Below are positions 1-8,340 of a stretch of DNA of 64,000 nucleotides, one piece after another. The notes under the pieces are model-generated. The model saw only the letters and a list, made by a program, of their open reading frames with translations. It was not told the DNA's origin and ran no database searches. How positions within the stretch are numbered: position 1 is the first letter of the stretch; every line of letters begins with the position of its first letter. The position numbers were made by a program, and so were the translations under genes. Source of the stretch: Nocardiopsis algeriensis (lineage in GTDB: Bacteria > Actinomycetota > Actinomycetes > Streptosporangiales > Streptosporangiaceae); the NCBI RefSeq assembly GCF_014203695.1, contig NZ_JACHJO010000012.1:1-64000 (forward strand), given 5' to 3'.

Positions 1-257
1 GGGCTCCGTTGTTCGTTGGTGAGGGCTTCGACCAGATCGCTACAAGGCCGTGATCAGAGCCGATGGCTCACGATCCCGACTTTGAAACAGCCCTGGCCCT
101 TCCCGGGTGTGATTTCCTGGAAAGAAATTCCGTTGCAGAAGGAAAGAATTGACATGCCCGGCGTGGGCATTCACAGGGAAATCGGTGGCCTCCCTGGGTG
201 CTCGGGGTCGGAGTTTCGCCATGCCATGGCAAAAGGTGCCTGGGTCTCCGGAGGTGA
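1..257. other. no gene recognised
   Basis: Reading frames here have no convincing start, ribosome site or protein pattern. The stretch is slightly richer in A/T than the housekeeping regions, as expected near an old insertion. I see nothing else in it. Confidence 0.5.
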
Positions 258-282
258 GGGAAGGCACATGATGTGCCCTCCC
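258..282 (-). terminator. hairpin after lsr2
   Basis: GGGAAGGCACAT and ATGTGCCCTCCC form a 12-bp stem with one mismatch. It lies 17 bases beyond the lsr2 stop on the minus strand, where a terminator is expected. Confidence 0.5.
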
Positions 283-298
283 CCACCACTGTGCGGAG

Positions 299-637
299 TC
301 AGGACTTCTGGGCCGCCTCGTACTCGTCCACGATGGACTGCGGGATACGACCCCTTTCGTTGATGGGCTTGCCGTTGGCCTTGGCCCATGCGCGGATCTC
401 GCTGCTGCGTTCACGCGATGCGGTGGCGCGCGATCGCCGCTTGCCGCCCCTGGCCTGCTTGACGGGCGCCTTGCGTCCTGCCTCGGCGAAAGGTGTGAGG
501 ACCTCCCGGAGCTTGGCGGCGTTGGCGCTGCTCAGGTCGATCTCGTAGACGGACCCGTCCAGCCCGAACGTCACCGTCTCCTCTGCGTCACTGCCATCGA
601 GGTCGTCGATCAGAAATACCTGGACCCTCTGTGCCAT
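299..637 (-). CDS. lsr2: Lsr2-family nucleoid-associated protein
   Basis: Lsr2 is the actinobacterial H-NS analogue. It bridges DNA, prefers AT-rich and horizontally acquired sequence, and silences transcription. The 112-residue product has the family layout: an N-terminal dimerisation part (MAQRVQVFLIDDLDG, with the usual FGLDG turn), a basic linker (about 60-75), and a C-terminal DNA-binding part with the AT-hook-like RGR at 95-97 in NERGRIPQSIVDEY. I chose the ATG at 637 because a GGGGGG ribosome site lies 4-9 bases upstream and the conserved MAQ start is there; the frame extends further upstream without support. It stands alone, beside a fic gene and a dead integrase. It may be the chromosomal lsr2 or an island copy. 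Confidence 0.93.
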   Translation of the reverse strand: MAQRVQVFLIDDLDGSDAEETVTFGLDGSVYEIDLSSANAAKLREVLTPFAEAGRKAPVKQARGGKRRSRATASRERSSEIRAWAKANGKPINERGRIPQSIVDEYEAAQKS

Positions 638-670
638 GGTACCCCCCGTGTCTTTTCGGATACGTGAAGG

Positions 671-701
671 AAAATAGCACACAAGAACGGTGTGGCGTCA
701 A
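671..701 (-). promoter_or_regulatory. putative lsr2 promoter
   Basis: On the minus strand TTGACG (696-701) and TATTTT (671-676) are separated by 19 bases. They lie about 35 bases upstream of the lsr2 start. The -35 is strong; the spacing is slightly long. Confidence 0.45.
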
Positions 702-1241
702 ATTTTGCCGCTGGATGTTCTGCTGTCTTGCTCCCGCTCCGAGGTGCCGGAAGAAGAAAAGCATTCCATTTCATGTCGGCGTGGGCCTGCTTCCCCGGTC
801 CTTTCAGGAGTTTCTCTGCCTCCCCCGGTTTCCTCAGGTATTGCTGCTTGGGGACTTTCTGGGGCTCTCATGCTCACTCCAGGTTCGCGCGGATCGGTTC
901 GCTCCGCCGGGCACACGGTGATTGTCGGATCGGCAGGCCAACGCTCGGTTCTGTCGGACCTCGCTCCTTCCGTGTGGTCCGGTGCTCCCCACATCCTCGG
1001 CAGGACCCCACCCCGCTGGTCACCGCCATCACCACGCAACCCTCCTGCCGTGTGAGGGAGACGTTGATGTCGGACCAGTTCCTGGAGCTGCTGTTGGCCG
1101 CGGCGGGGTCCGAACGCCTCTGGGTGGGGGTGCCGGCTCAGGCCGAGTACCGTCCCGCCGCAGGCGACGGGGCTTCGTGTATCACTCGGGACGGATCGGC
1201 GCGTGATGAGGACATGTCGAGACACCTGACACATCCCAAGA
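702..1241. other. intergenic, no supported gene
   Basis: About 540 bases between lsr2 and the fic operator. One short frame begins at an ATG (1067) with a good GAGGGAG site and reads MSDQFLELLLAAAGSERLW, but it soon runs into fic sequence. It may be the stub of a lost gene. Nothing else is evident. Confidence 0.35.
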
Positions 1242-1274
1242 ACGTGTTAGGTTTATCCAGGATTCTTAACACGT
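1242..1274. promoter_or_regulatory. inverted repeat upstream of fic, candidate operator
   Basis: ACGTGTTA (1242-1249) and TAACACGT (1267-1274) are perfect 8-base inverted copies with a 17-base spacer, ending 28 bases before the fic start. The size and place suit a dimeric winged-helix repressor. The Fic protein itself carries such a domain, so autoregulation is a reasonable guess. Confidence 0.5.
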
Positions 1275-1302
1275 GGTGTGGGCATGTCGAAGGAGTTGAC
1301 GC

Positions 1303-2385
1303 GTGTCCTGGAGCCCCGACGTTCCCTTCAACGATCTGCCCCCGCTGCCGCCGGCCGGCCTTGACCTCGAGCCCAAGCCCGTGCTCAAGTCGACCGTCCA
1401 AGCCCGAACGGCGCTGGCGACACTTGCCCAGGCCGGCCAACTGCTGCCGAACCCCAACGTCCTGATCCACGCCGTTCCGCTGCTCGAGGCGCAAGCCAGC
1501 TCCGAGATCGAGAACATCGTGACCACGGCCGATGAACTGTTCAAGCACGCCGACTCGGGCGGGGGAGACCACGCCACCAAGGAGGCACTGCGCTACCGGA
1601 GCGCGCTGTTCGCAGGAGTCGAATCGATCAGGAACCGGCCACTCACGTCTGCGACAGCTGTCCGGATCTGTTCCGAGTTGCAGGGCCGGGAGATGACCAT
1701 CCGCGCGGTGGCCGGTACGCGCATCGCGAACCCGACCACACGGCAGGTCGTGTACGCCCCACCCGAGGGCGCCGACCTCATCCGCGAGAAGCTGTCGGCC
1801 TGGGAGCGGTTCGTTCACGCCGAGGACGACCTCGATCCGCTGGTGCGCATGGCGGTGGCCCACTACCAGTTCGAGGCGATCCACCCCTTCCATGACGGCA
1901 ACGGACGCACCGGCCGCGTCATCAACATCCTGATGCTGATCGAGGCCGGTCTGCTGGACGACCCGATCCTCTATCTCTCACGCGCTGTCATCGCCCGTAA
2001 GAACGACTATTACCGGCTCCTGCGAGCCGTGACGGCTGACGGTGCCTGGATCGAATGGGTCCTCTACATGCTCGACGTGGTCCGCGACTCCGCCGTATCG
2101 ACGACGCGAAAGATCGAAGCCATCCGCACGTGCCAGGAGAACATCGCCGAGCGAGCTCGTGCCGCCACCCCGGGCGGTCGGGACGCACAGTTCTTGGCCG
2201 TCCTGTTCGAACAGCCCTACTGCCGCATCAACACCGTCGCCGACCGATGCGAGGTCTCGCGCCAGACCGCGTCGTCCTGGCTACACGCCCTGGTCAAAGC
2301 AGGGCTTCTCCGCGATGTCAAGGTCGGTCGCGAACGCCTCTTCGTGAACCACGAGTTCCTGGACGTGTTGACGCGCCCCGAGTGA
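1303..2385 (+). CDS. fic: Fic-domain protein AMP-transferase with C-terminal winged helix
   Basis: Fic enzymes usually transfer AMP from ATP to hydroxyl groups of target proteins. The 360-residue product has the active-site motif HPFHDGNGRTGR at 194-205 (catalytic His194). It also has an N-terminal inhibitory motif SSEIEN at 66-71, matching [S/T]xxxE[G/N], whose Glu70 blocks ATP binding in self-inhibited class II Fic proteins. After the Fic fold the C-terminus (about 275-360) contains a helix-turn-helix (RINTVADRCEVSRQTASSWL). It starts at GTG 1303, with AGGAG 7 bases before it. The operator-like inverted repeat upstream and the built-in DNA-binding domain suggest autoregulation. It sits between lsr2 and a dead integrase, so it may be cargo of a lost element. 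The target is unknown. Confidence 0.92.
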   Translation: MSWSPDVPFNDLPPLPPAGLDLEPKPVLKSTVQARTALATLAQAGQLLPNPNVLIHAVPLLEAQASSEIENIVTTADELFKHADSGGGDHATKEALRYRSALFAGVESIRNRPLTSATAVRICSELQGREMTIRAVAGTRIANPTTRQVVYAPPEGADLIREKLSAWERFVHAEDDLDPLVRMAVAHYQFEAIHPFHDGNGRTGRVINILMLIEAGLLDDPILYLSRAVIARKNDYYRLLRAVTADGAWIEWVLYMLDVVRDSAVSTTRKIEAIRTCQENIAERARAATPGGRDAQFLAVLFEQPYCRINTVADRCEVSRQTASSWLHALVKAGLLRDVKVGRERLFVNHEFLDVLTRPE

Positions 2386-2408
2386 GCGGACACGGGCGAC
2401 GATCAGCG

Positions 2409-2968
2409 ATGACGGTCGCTCAAGTTGCCTGGCGCGTACCGGATCGCGATCGTCCGTGGGTCCCTTGCCGTGGTGAGCTCCTGGCGCTCGAGTGGCCGGA
2501 CGTGGACCTGGAGAACGCCTCCGTGCCGATACGTGAGGCATGCCAGGGTGATGGCGAGGTGGGGGAGCCCAAGAGCGAAACGGGCTACCGCTACATCGAT
2601 CTGGACACCACGACTGTCGATGTGCGGCGTGCATGGAAGGATCGCCAGGCACAGGAGCGCGTAGCAGTCGGTGAGCTGTGGGAGGAGAACGGCCTCGTCT
2701 TCACTGCGGAACCGGGCAGCCCTTTGCGGCTGGGAAACGTCACTGCTCAGATGGCCGAGTCGGTGCGTCGGTCCGGGATGCCGCCGGTGACCCTCACGGG
2801 TCGAGGCACGAATCTGCCAGTCCGAGCCTGGCCGCCAATGTCCGGACGAAGGTCATCAGCAGGACTCCGGGACACGCGCAGCCAAGCTTCACCGGCGACT
2901 CCTGCGGGTGCTCGATGCCACACCAGGAGCGCGAGGCTGCTGAAGGACAGCGCGCTGTCTCGGTGTAG
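2409..2968 (+). pseudogene. degenerate tyrosine recombinase (integrase) remnant
   Basis: The frame from 2409 preserves the integrase box I region (CRGELLALEWPDVDLEN) and GNVTAQMAE. After about 2795 the homology continues in another frame: HGSRHESASPSLAANV (the HxxR box), then TPGHAQPSFTGD and SCGCSMPHQEREA, where intact relatives read TYGHxMP. So there is at least one frameshift, the catalytic tyrosine is replaced by cysteine, and the N-terminal core-binding domain is missing. The remnant ends about 140 bases from the 3' end of tRNA-Ser, the usual attachment place for actinobacterial integrative elements. It should not be active. Confidence 0.8.
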
Positions 2969-3072
2969 AGGCTACCGTGAAGCCGAGCCGAGGGCTGGGG
3001 GAAGCTGCCGAGGAGGTCCTCGATGTCGACTGATGCGCGTGCCTCGTGCGTGCCAACCGCCCAGAAAAGAGA

Positions 3073-3103
3073 CCTGGGGCTTCCGTGACACGGAAGCCCC
3101 AGG
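3073..3103 (-). terminator. terminator of tRNA-Ser
   Basis: CCTGGGGCTTCCG and CGGAAGCCCCAGG form a perfect 13-bp stem with a 5-base loop. On the minus strand it is followed by TCTCTTTTCT. It starts 9 bases beyond the tRNA 3' end. Confidence 0.85.
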
Positions 3104-3111
3104 CCGGTGCG

Positions 3112-3200
3112 CGGAGGATCGGGGATTTGAACCCCGGATGGGCGTAAACCCAAACCGCATTAGCAGTGCGGCGCCATAGACCTGACTAGGCGAATCCTCC
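3112..3200 (-). tRNA. tRNA-Ser(GCU)
   Basis: On the minus strand GGAGGAT at the 5' end (3194-3200) pairs with ATCCTCC at the 3' end (3113-3119). The anticodon loop CTGCTAA (3160-3166) gives anticodon GCT. A long variable arm (about 16 bases), typical of serine tRNAs, precedes a T arm with GGTTCAAATCC. CCA is not encoded. The 3' end faces the integrase remnant, so this gene is the probable attachment site of a lost element. Confidence 0.95.
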
Positions 3201-3211
3201 TGGCGGTACCC

Positions 3212-3241
3212 AGAGTACAGACCTTGGGGGGTGCTGTGCAA
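3212..3241 (-). promoter_or_regulatory. promoter of tRNA-Ser
   Basis: On the minus strand TTGCAC (3236-3241) and TACTCT (3212-3217) are separated by 18 bases. The -10 lies about 11 bases before the mature tRNA 5' end. Confidence 0.55.
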
Positions 3242-3277
3242 AACGAGCACTCCGGCACCGCACCGGGGCCGGCGGTG

Positions 3278-3802
3278 TCACCCCCTGCCGGTGCGTTCGA
3301 TGACGAGGTCGGCGTCGCGGCGCAGCTTGTCGGCCGCACGGGAGAGCGTGCTCTTGACCGTGCCGAGCGTGACGCCCAGGCGGGCCGCGATCTGCGCCTC
3401 GGTGAGGTCGTCGTAGAAGCGCAGGCGCACCGTGGTGCGCTGGCGCTCGGGCAGCCTGTCCATGGCCCGGCCGACCACGTCGGCCAGGTCGCTGCGCCAG
3501 GTGGGGTCGTCGACGCGCTGCTCGGGGATCTCGTCGGTCGGGTACACGTCCAGGCGGCTGCGGCGCCACTCGGATATCTGGGTGTTGACCATCGCCCGGC
3601 GCACGTATCCGTCGCGGGCACGCGCGTCGGCGATGCGGTCCCAGGCCAGGAAGGTCTTGACCAGGGCTGCCTGGAGCAGGTCCTCGGCGTCGGCGTGGCT
3701 GCCGGTGAGGGAGCGGGCCATGCGCAGGAGGGCGGGGCCGTGTTCGGACACGTAGCGGCTGAACTCCTCGTACCGGGGGCTGTGGGTCGCTCCTCCCGCC
3801 AC
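3278..3802 (-). CDS. SigE-family (ECF-type) RNA polymerase sigma factor
   Basis: This is a small sigma factor of the actinobacterial SigE/SigM-type ECF branch, about 174 residues, the normal family length. Region 2 is seen in EEFSRYVSEHGPALLRMARSLTGSHADAEDLLQAALVKTF. Region 4, the -35 binding part, is seen in LPERQRTTVRLRFYDDLTEAQIAARLGVTLGTVKSTL. Start GTG 3802 fits the family length, though its ribosome site (GAGG, about 12 bases away) is weak, so the start is uncertain. No anti-sigma gene is adjacent. It is divergent from the gene at 4130. Its regulon cannot be told from this window. Confidence 0.9.
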   Translation of the reverse strand: MAGGATHSPRYEEFSRYVSEHGPALLRMARSLTGSHADAEDLLQAALVKTFLAWDRIADARARDGYVRRAMVNTQISEWRRSRLDVYPTDEIPEQRVDDPTWRSDLADVVGRAMDRLPERQRTTVRLRFYDDLTEAQIAARLGVTLGTVKSTLSRAADKLRRDADLVIERTGRG

Positions 3803-4129
3803 GTTCGACCACCGACCTCTGCTGAGCTGCCCTGTCGTTCCGCCCCTTCCCACAACTGTCACACAGCAAAGGCAAACACACAGGCAGATATGTCCCAGGT
3901 GCCGACAAACGCGGCAGTCGCAAGGCGTGCGCGGTGCATGGTTCTGTGTATTTTTCGGACTTCTTGCCAGGAGGTGTTGGCTTCTGCGCCTTCTCCTGGA
4001 ACATGCTGTAGGCGTTCCGTGACCCACTGTGCTCGTCCTGATGTGCGGCCGGGCCCGTGCCGGTGCCGGCTGCGCACCCGGTCGCGACAATGGGCACATG
4101 GGACGAGCCGGGCGACAAGGGGTGGGGAG
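3803..4129. other. divergent promoter region
   Basis: This spacer of about 327 bases between the sigma factor gene (minus) and the 320-residue protein gene (plus) must hold both promoters. I could not assign -35/-10 pairs with confidence and see no gene. Confidence 0.4.
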
Positions 4130-5092
4130 ATGACGGTGACCGGAGGGGACCGCAGGCGGCTCACCGCCGTGCTCCTGGGTGCCGGGACCGCGCCCGAGCC
4201 CACCGAACTGGGAGGCCGGGTGGCGCGCGGTGTGGTCGTCGACGCCACCGACCGCATGCTCCTCCTGGCGGTACCGGGCGGGGAGGAGCGCTTCCTGCTC
4301 CAGCCCGGCACCGTGTTCTGGCGCGGGGGAGAGGTCCGGCCCCGCGAACTGCGGCCGGGCGACGACGCCGTGGTGCGCTGCTCGCCGGAGAGCCGCCTCG
4401 TGGCCGAGCGCGTGTGGGCCCGGGCGGCCCGCGCCACCGGCGTCATCACCGACCGGAGCGGGGACACCTTGTCGATCGACCCCGGACACGGGCGCCCGCC
4501 GCTGACCGTCGTCATCCCCTACCGCTCCTCCGGCCGGATCACCGTCCGCCATCCGCGCCTGGAACCCGGCTACGTCTTCGACGCCGTGGGCGTGTGGCGC
4601 GACGGCGCCGTGTGGGCCGTGCGGCCCGCGACCACCCAGCCGCCCCACCCCCTGGCGGCGGCCCCCCGCCGACCGCCCGTGCGCCGCTTCTCCCCGACGC
4701 TCTCGGGCATCGCCACCTGGTACGACCCGGCCTGGGGGCGCTCCTCCCACACCGACCCCCGGGCGCACGTGCGGGGCGCGGCCTACCCCGCCCTGGACCG
4801 GGCGGGCCACGATCCCGCCTGCGACCGGGGCACGCCGTGCCTCCCGCTGCCGCTGCTGTCCGAGGGGGCGGTCCTGAACCTGCGCAACGACTGCACGAGG
4901 GCGTCCGCGGCCGTTCCCGTCACCGGCTGCGCCTCCGCCGACAGCCGGCTGTGCGACCTGTGCCCCGCGTGCGGCGGCAGGGGAGCCGGCCGGATCGCCT
5001 CCCTCACCATGACGGCCTTCGTCGCCCTCGGGGGGCGGCTGGAGGACGGGTGCTTCAACGCGACCATGACGGTCCACAACGGGGAGGAATGA
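4130..5092 (+). CDS. hypothetical protein with RlpA-like C-terminal segment
   Basis: Not recognised with certainty; 320 residues. The start ATG 4130 has GGGGAG close upstream. The first ~170 residues are beta-rich and charged (GGRVARGVVVDATDRMLLLAV, then ARATGVITDRSGDTLSID), with no signal peptide. The C-terminal ~150 residues begin LSGIATWYDPAWGRSSHTD and end in MTAFVALGGRLEDGCFNATMTV. These pieces recall the start and end of RlpA-like double-psi beta-barrels (GxASWY, iDLsxaAFxxLG). Eight cysteines, several as CDLCPAC, may be disulfides or a metal site. It is followed one base later by a MauE-like membrane protein, so the two are probably one operon with linked roles at the cell surface or in thiol chemistry. 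The function is unknown. Confidence 0.75.
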   Translation: MTVTGGDRRRLTAVLLGAGTAPEPTELGGRVARGVVVDATDRMLLLAVPGGEERFLLQPGTVFWRGGEVRPRELRPGDDAVVRCSPESRLVAERVWARAARATGVITDRSGDTLSIDPGHGRPPLTVVIPYRSSGRITVRHPRLEPGYVFDAVGVWRDGAVWAVRPATTQPPHPLAAAPRRPPVRRFSPTLSGIATWYDPAWGRSSHTDPRAHVRGAAYPALDRAGHDPACDRGTPCLPLPLLSEGAVLNLRNDCTRASAAVPVTGCASADSRLCDLCPACGGRGAGRIASLTMTAFVALGGRLEDGCFNATMTVHNGEE

Positions 5093-5093
5093 C

Positions 5094-6251
5094 ATGCTCC
5101 AGATCGTCGAGGCGGCACGCGAGGTCCAACTGCCGCTCCTGGCGGTGCTGCTGCTGCTCGGAGCCGCGGCCAAGGCGGTGTCCCGGAACACGGGATCCGG
5201 GGCGGCGGTCCTGCTGCCCGAGCGCCTGCGCAGGCCGGCCGCGGCCGGCACGGGCCTGCTGGAGGGCGCGCTGGGCGTCGGCCTGCTCGCCCTGGCGGGG
5301 CTGCCCGGTGAGGCCGCCAGGATCCTCACGGCGGTCGTGTTCGCCGCGTCGGTGGCGGTGCTGCTGCTGGCGCGCAGACGCGACCCGGAGGCGAGCTGCG
5401 GCTGCTTCGGGGGGCTCAGCCGGGCCCCGATCGGATGGCGCACGCTGACCCGCGCGGGACTGCTGTCGGCGGCCGCCCTGGCCACGTTCGGCATCGCCTC
5501 CTCCGGGTGGGAGGTCGTCGTCTCGCCGACGCCGGTGCACGCCGCCGTGCTGGGCGTGGAACTGCTCGTCCTCGGCCTGCTCAGCCCCGAACTGCGGGAG
5601 GCGGCTCGGCGGATCCGCCACCGCGAGCCGTGCGAGCTGCGCGAGGTGCCGCTGAACACCAGCGTGCGCCGACTGCGCCGGAGCCCGGTGTGGCGCGCCA
5701 ACGAGGAGGTGATGACCTCCGAGGAGGCCCAGGACGTGTGGCGGCACGGCTGCTGGCGCTTCCTGCGCTACGACGGGATGCGGGACAACCGTCCCGTGGA
5801 CGTGGTGTACGCGGTGCACGTCGACGGCCCGCGGCGCGCGGACGTGCGCGCCGTCGTGGTGGACCGTGAGAGTGCCGCGCTGCTCGCCTCGTTCGGTGCG
5901 GCGGCCGCGGACGACCTTCCCTGGCCCTCGCGCGGGCTGCCCGACCCCTGGGTGGCGGCGCGCAGGGACAAGGAGCGCTTCGACGCCGACGCGGCGGCCG
6001 CGAGCCTCAGGGCCGCCCGGGAGCATCCGTCCGGCCGGGGCCTGTCCGGAAGCACCGATGGCATGGAGTCCGGTGTGAGACGTGTCGGCAGGGCGGGTCG
6101 GCCCGCGGAAGAGCCCGCGCCCGTCCCGGCGGAGACGTCCGGAGCCGCCTCGGCGGACCCGTCGGAATCCGCGGAGCGGCGCCTCGCCGGTCCGGGGACC
6201 GGCGAGGCGGTCGGCACCGATGCCTCCGGGGATCCGCTGGTGCAGGGCTGA
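5094..6251 (+). CDS. MauE/DoxX-like membrane protein
   Basis: 385 residues. The first ~180 contain about four to five hydrophobic helices. Between the second and third is DPEASCGCFGGLSRAPIG, the SCGCFG motif of the MauE family. MauE-type proteins are membrane partners in thiol-disulfide handling, for example in making methylamine dehydrogenase. The second half is soluble and not recognised (EEVMTSEEAQDVWRHGCWRF), ending in a low-complexity Ala/Pro/Glu-rich tail. The start ATG 5094 is one base after the previous stop, with GGGGAGGAA as ribosome site, so the pair is co-translated. The partner's many cysteines fit a redox role, which is an inference. Confidence 0.8.
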   Translation: MLQIVEAAREVQLPLLAVLLLLGAAAKAVSRNTGSGAAVLLPERLRRPAAAGTGLLEGALGVGLLALAGLPGEAARILTAVVFAASVAVLLLARRRDPEASCGCFGGLSRAPIGWRTLTRAGLLSAAALATFGIASSGWEVVVSPTPVHAAVLGVELLVLGLLSPELREAARRIRHREPCELREVPLNTSVRRLRRSPVWRANEEVMTSEEAQDVWRHGCWRFLRYDGMRDNRPVDVVYAVHVDGPRRADVRAVVVDRESAALLASFGAAAADDLPWPSRGLPDPWVAARRDKERFDADAAAASLRAAREHPSGRGLSGSTDGMESGVRRVGRAGRPAEEPAPVPAETSGAASADPSESAERRLAGPGTGEAVGTDASGDPLVQG

Positions 6252-6286
6252 CCCGAGGGCCTCGGCACGCGGGGTCGCCGTCGGCG

Positions 6287-7090
6287 TCAGCCCAGCTTCT
6301 GCTGCTGGAGCTCGACGGCGGCCTCGGTGAAGCCGACGAGCATCTCCTGGTAGTCCGCCAGCTCCCCGGAGCCCATGACGGTCGTGGTGCCGAGGATGTC
6401 GCCGTTGCGGTAGGTGATGCTGTACATGCGGCTGTCGCCCGCGTCGGAGGACGTCTCGACGGAGAAGGCCCGCGACTCGTCGGCCACCTGCGGCACGGTG
6501 TCCAGGTCGGTCAGGGAGTACTCCGCGGTGGTGCCGTTCTCGTAGGTGGCGGTGTAGGTCGAGCAGTCGCTCTCCACCTCGGCGGCCATGGCCTCCTGGG
6601 CGGCGCTCTCCTCGCCCATCTGCACGAAGATGTGGGTCACGGTGCCCTCGGACCACTCGTAGGAGGCCACCGACGCGGGAGCCGACTGCACGGTGTCCAG
6701 GCTGGCCCACTTGGGCGCGGCCTCCAGGCACTCGGGCTTGTCCAGCTCGGTGGAGGCCTTGAGCTCCTCCCCGTACTTGACCGTGGCGAGCTCGGAGTAG
6801 ACGCCGCTCTCGCTGTTCTCCTCCACGAGGGTGGCGCCGTCGAACTCCGCCGGCTGGGCCGCGTGCAGGTCGGCGGTCGGTTCGGCGGGGGCCTCCTCGC
6901 CGACGGCGGCCGTGTTCTGCTCCTGCTCGGACCCGGTCTCCTCGGCCCCGCCGCACGCACTGGCGAGGAAGGCCAGAGGGAGGATCACCGGGAGGGCCCA
7001 TGACCGGACAGCCGTGCGGCGCTTCGGCTCGGGGGTGGCCTGATCAGCCGAAACGTGCTTCCCAATGATGAGGTGGGGGCGCAACTGCAT
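6287..7090 (-). CDS. secreted lipoprotein of unknown function
   Basis: 267 residues. A twin-basic N-terminus (EPKRRTAVRSWALPVILPLAF) leads to a lipobox-like FLASACGG, so the mature protein would be attached by its cysteine to the outer face of the membrane. An acidic linker (GSEQEQNTAAVGEEAPAEP) precedes a globular domain with GVYSELATVKYGEELKAS and regular alternating strands. No enzyme motif is seen. The start ATG 7090 is preceded by GGAG at 9 bases; the open frame further upstream lacks support. It is divergent from pat, with a 109-base shared promoter region. The long cytoplasmic head before the signal is unusual for a lipoprotein. Confidence 0.8.
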   Translation of the reverse strand: MQLRPHLIIGKHVSADQATPEPKRRTAVRSWALPVILPLAFLASACGGAEETGSEQEQNTAAVGEEAPAEPTADLHAAQPAEFDGATLVEENSESGVYSELATVKYGEELKASTELDKPECLEAAPKWASLDTVQSAPASVASYEWSEGTVTHIFVQMGEESAAQEAMAAEVESDCSTYTATYENGTTAEYSLTDLDTVPQVADESRAFSVETSSDAGDSRMYSITYRNGDILGTTTVMGSGELADYQEMLVGFTEAAVELQQQKLG

Positions 7091-7199
7091 GGTGTTATCT
7101 CCTCGTTTGTGCGATATTTCCGCTGGGAGCGGCGTGCATTCCGCGTGCGATCGCTCACTGTGCAGCGGGGGTAACTCAAAGTATTGAGGAAGGACAACG

Positions 7200-8279
7200 G
7201 TGTCGCAGTCAAAACCGCAATATCTGCGGTCGGTGTTGGAGAGCATTCCCGCCTACAAGCCCGGACAGAAGGTCGTCGGGCCTGACGGTCGCTCGGTCAA
7301 GCTGTCCTCCAACGAGAGCCCCCACGGGCCGCTCGCCTCGGTCCGCGAGGCCGTCTCCAGGGCCGCCGCCGACCTCAACCGCTATCCGGACCCGGGTGCC
7401 ACCGAGCTCAAGGCCGCGCTCGCCGCCCGCCTGGACGTCCCCGAGGAGCACGTCACCCTCGGCGCCGGTTCCGTCGGCCTCCTCCAGCAGTTGCTGGAGG
7501 CCGTGGGCGAGCCCGGTGCGGAGGTCGTCTACGCCTGGCGCTCCTTCGAGGCCTATCCGCTGCTGGCGGAGCTGGCCGGGGTCACCTCCGTGCGGGTGCC
7601 GCTCAAGGACGAGGTGCACGACCTCGACGCGATCGCGGACGCGATCACCGCCGACACCCGCATGGTGCTCGTCTGCAACCCCAACAACCCGACCGGGACG
7701 GCCGTCCGCGAGGACGAGCTCACCGCCTTCCTCGACCGGGTTCCCGAGCACGTCCTGGTGATCCTGGACGAGGCCTACCGCGAGTACGTGCGCGACCCGA
7801 AGGTGCCCGACGGAGTCACGCTGTACCGCGACCGCCCCAACGTCGCCGTGCTGCGCACGTTCTCCAAGGCCTACGGCCTGGCCGCGCTGCGGCTGGGCTT
7901 CCTGGTCGGCCACCCGCACGTCACCGCCGCGGTCGGCAAGACCCTGGTCCCCTTCGCGGTCAACCACCTGGCCCAGGCGGCCGGGATCGCCTCGCTGGAG
8001 GCCGAGGGAGAGCTGCTGAAGCGGGTCGCCGCCACGGTCGGGGAACGCGGCCGGGTCCGCGACGCGCTCGTCGAGGCCGGGTGGACCGTTCCGCCCACCG
8101 AGGCCAACTTCGTGTGGCTGCGCCTGGGGGAGGACACCCTGGACTTCGCCGCCGCCTGCGCCGAGGTGGGCGTGTCCGTGCGGCCCTTCGCGGGGGAGGG
8201 CGCCCGGGTGAGCCTGGGCACCCCGGAGGAGAACGACCTGTTCCTGTCGGTCGCCACCGCCTACGGGAAGCGCCGCTGA
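7200..8279 (+). CDS. pat: aromatic-amino-acid / histidinol-phosphate type aminotransferase
   Basis: A fold-type I PLP aminotransferase of 359 residues. It most resembles actinobacterial Pat (HisC2), the phenylalanine/tyrosine transaminase. Family landmarks are [23 protein letters not shown] and WRSFEAYP near the substrate pocket, CNPNNPTG at 159-166, LDEAY at 189-193 and the PLP-lysine Lys223 in FSKAYGLA. The [10 protein letters not shown] and WRSFE pieces separate Pat from true HisC of the histidine operon, and no his genes are nearby. The start GTG 7200 has AGGAAGGA 5 bases upstream. It is transcribed alone, closed by a strong hairpin at 8303. Exact substrate preference is inferred. Confidence 0.9.
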   Translation: MSQSKPQYLRSVLESIPAYKPGQKVVGPDGRSVKLSSNESPHGPLASVREAVSRAAADLNRYPDPGATELKAALAARLDVPEEHVTLGAGSVGLLQQLLEAVGEPGAEVVYAWRSFEAYPLLAELAGVTSVRVPLKDEVHDLDAIADAITADTRMVLVCNPNNPTGTAVREDELTAFLDRVPEHVLVILDEAYREYVRDPKVPDGVTLYRDRPNVAVLRTFSKAYGLAALRLGFLVGHPHVTAAVGKTLVPFAVNHLAQAAGIASLEAEGELLKRVAATVGERGRVRDALVEAGWTVPPTEANFVWLRLGEDTLDFAAACAEVGVSVRPFAGEGARVSLGTPEENDLFLSVATAYGKRR

Positions 8280-8302
8280 CGGCACCCTCCTGAGCCTGGA
8301 TC

Positions 8303-8333
8303 CGCCTCCGTCCACAGCCTGTGGACGGAGGCG
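8303..8333. terminator. bidirectional terminator between pat and a convergent gene
   Basis: CGCCTCCGTCCACAG and CTGTGGACGGAGGCG are perfect 15-base inverted copies one base apart. It lies between two convergent genes, so it can end both transcripts. Confidence 0.75.
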
Positions 8334-8340
8334 CCCGCGT

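Noticed and set aside
1067-1465. Short frame with a good ribosome site (MSDQFLELLLAAAGSERLW) before fic
   Set aside because: The first 45 residues look protein-like, but the rest only mirrors fic in another frame. At best it is the stub of a lost gene.
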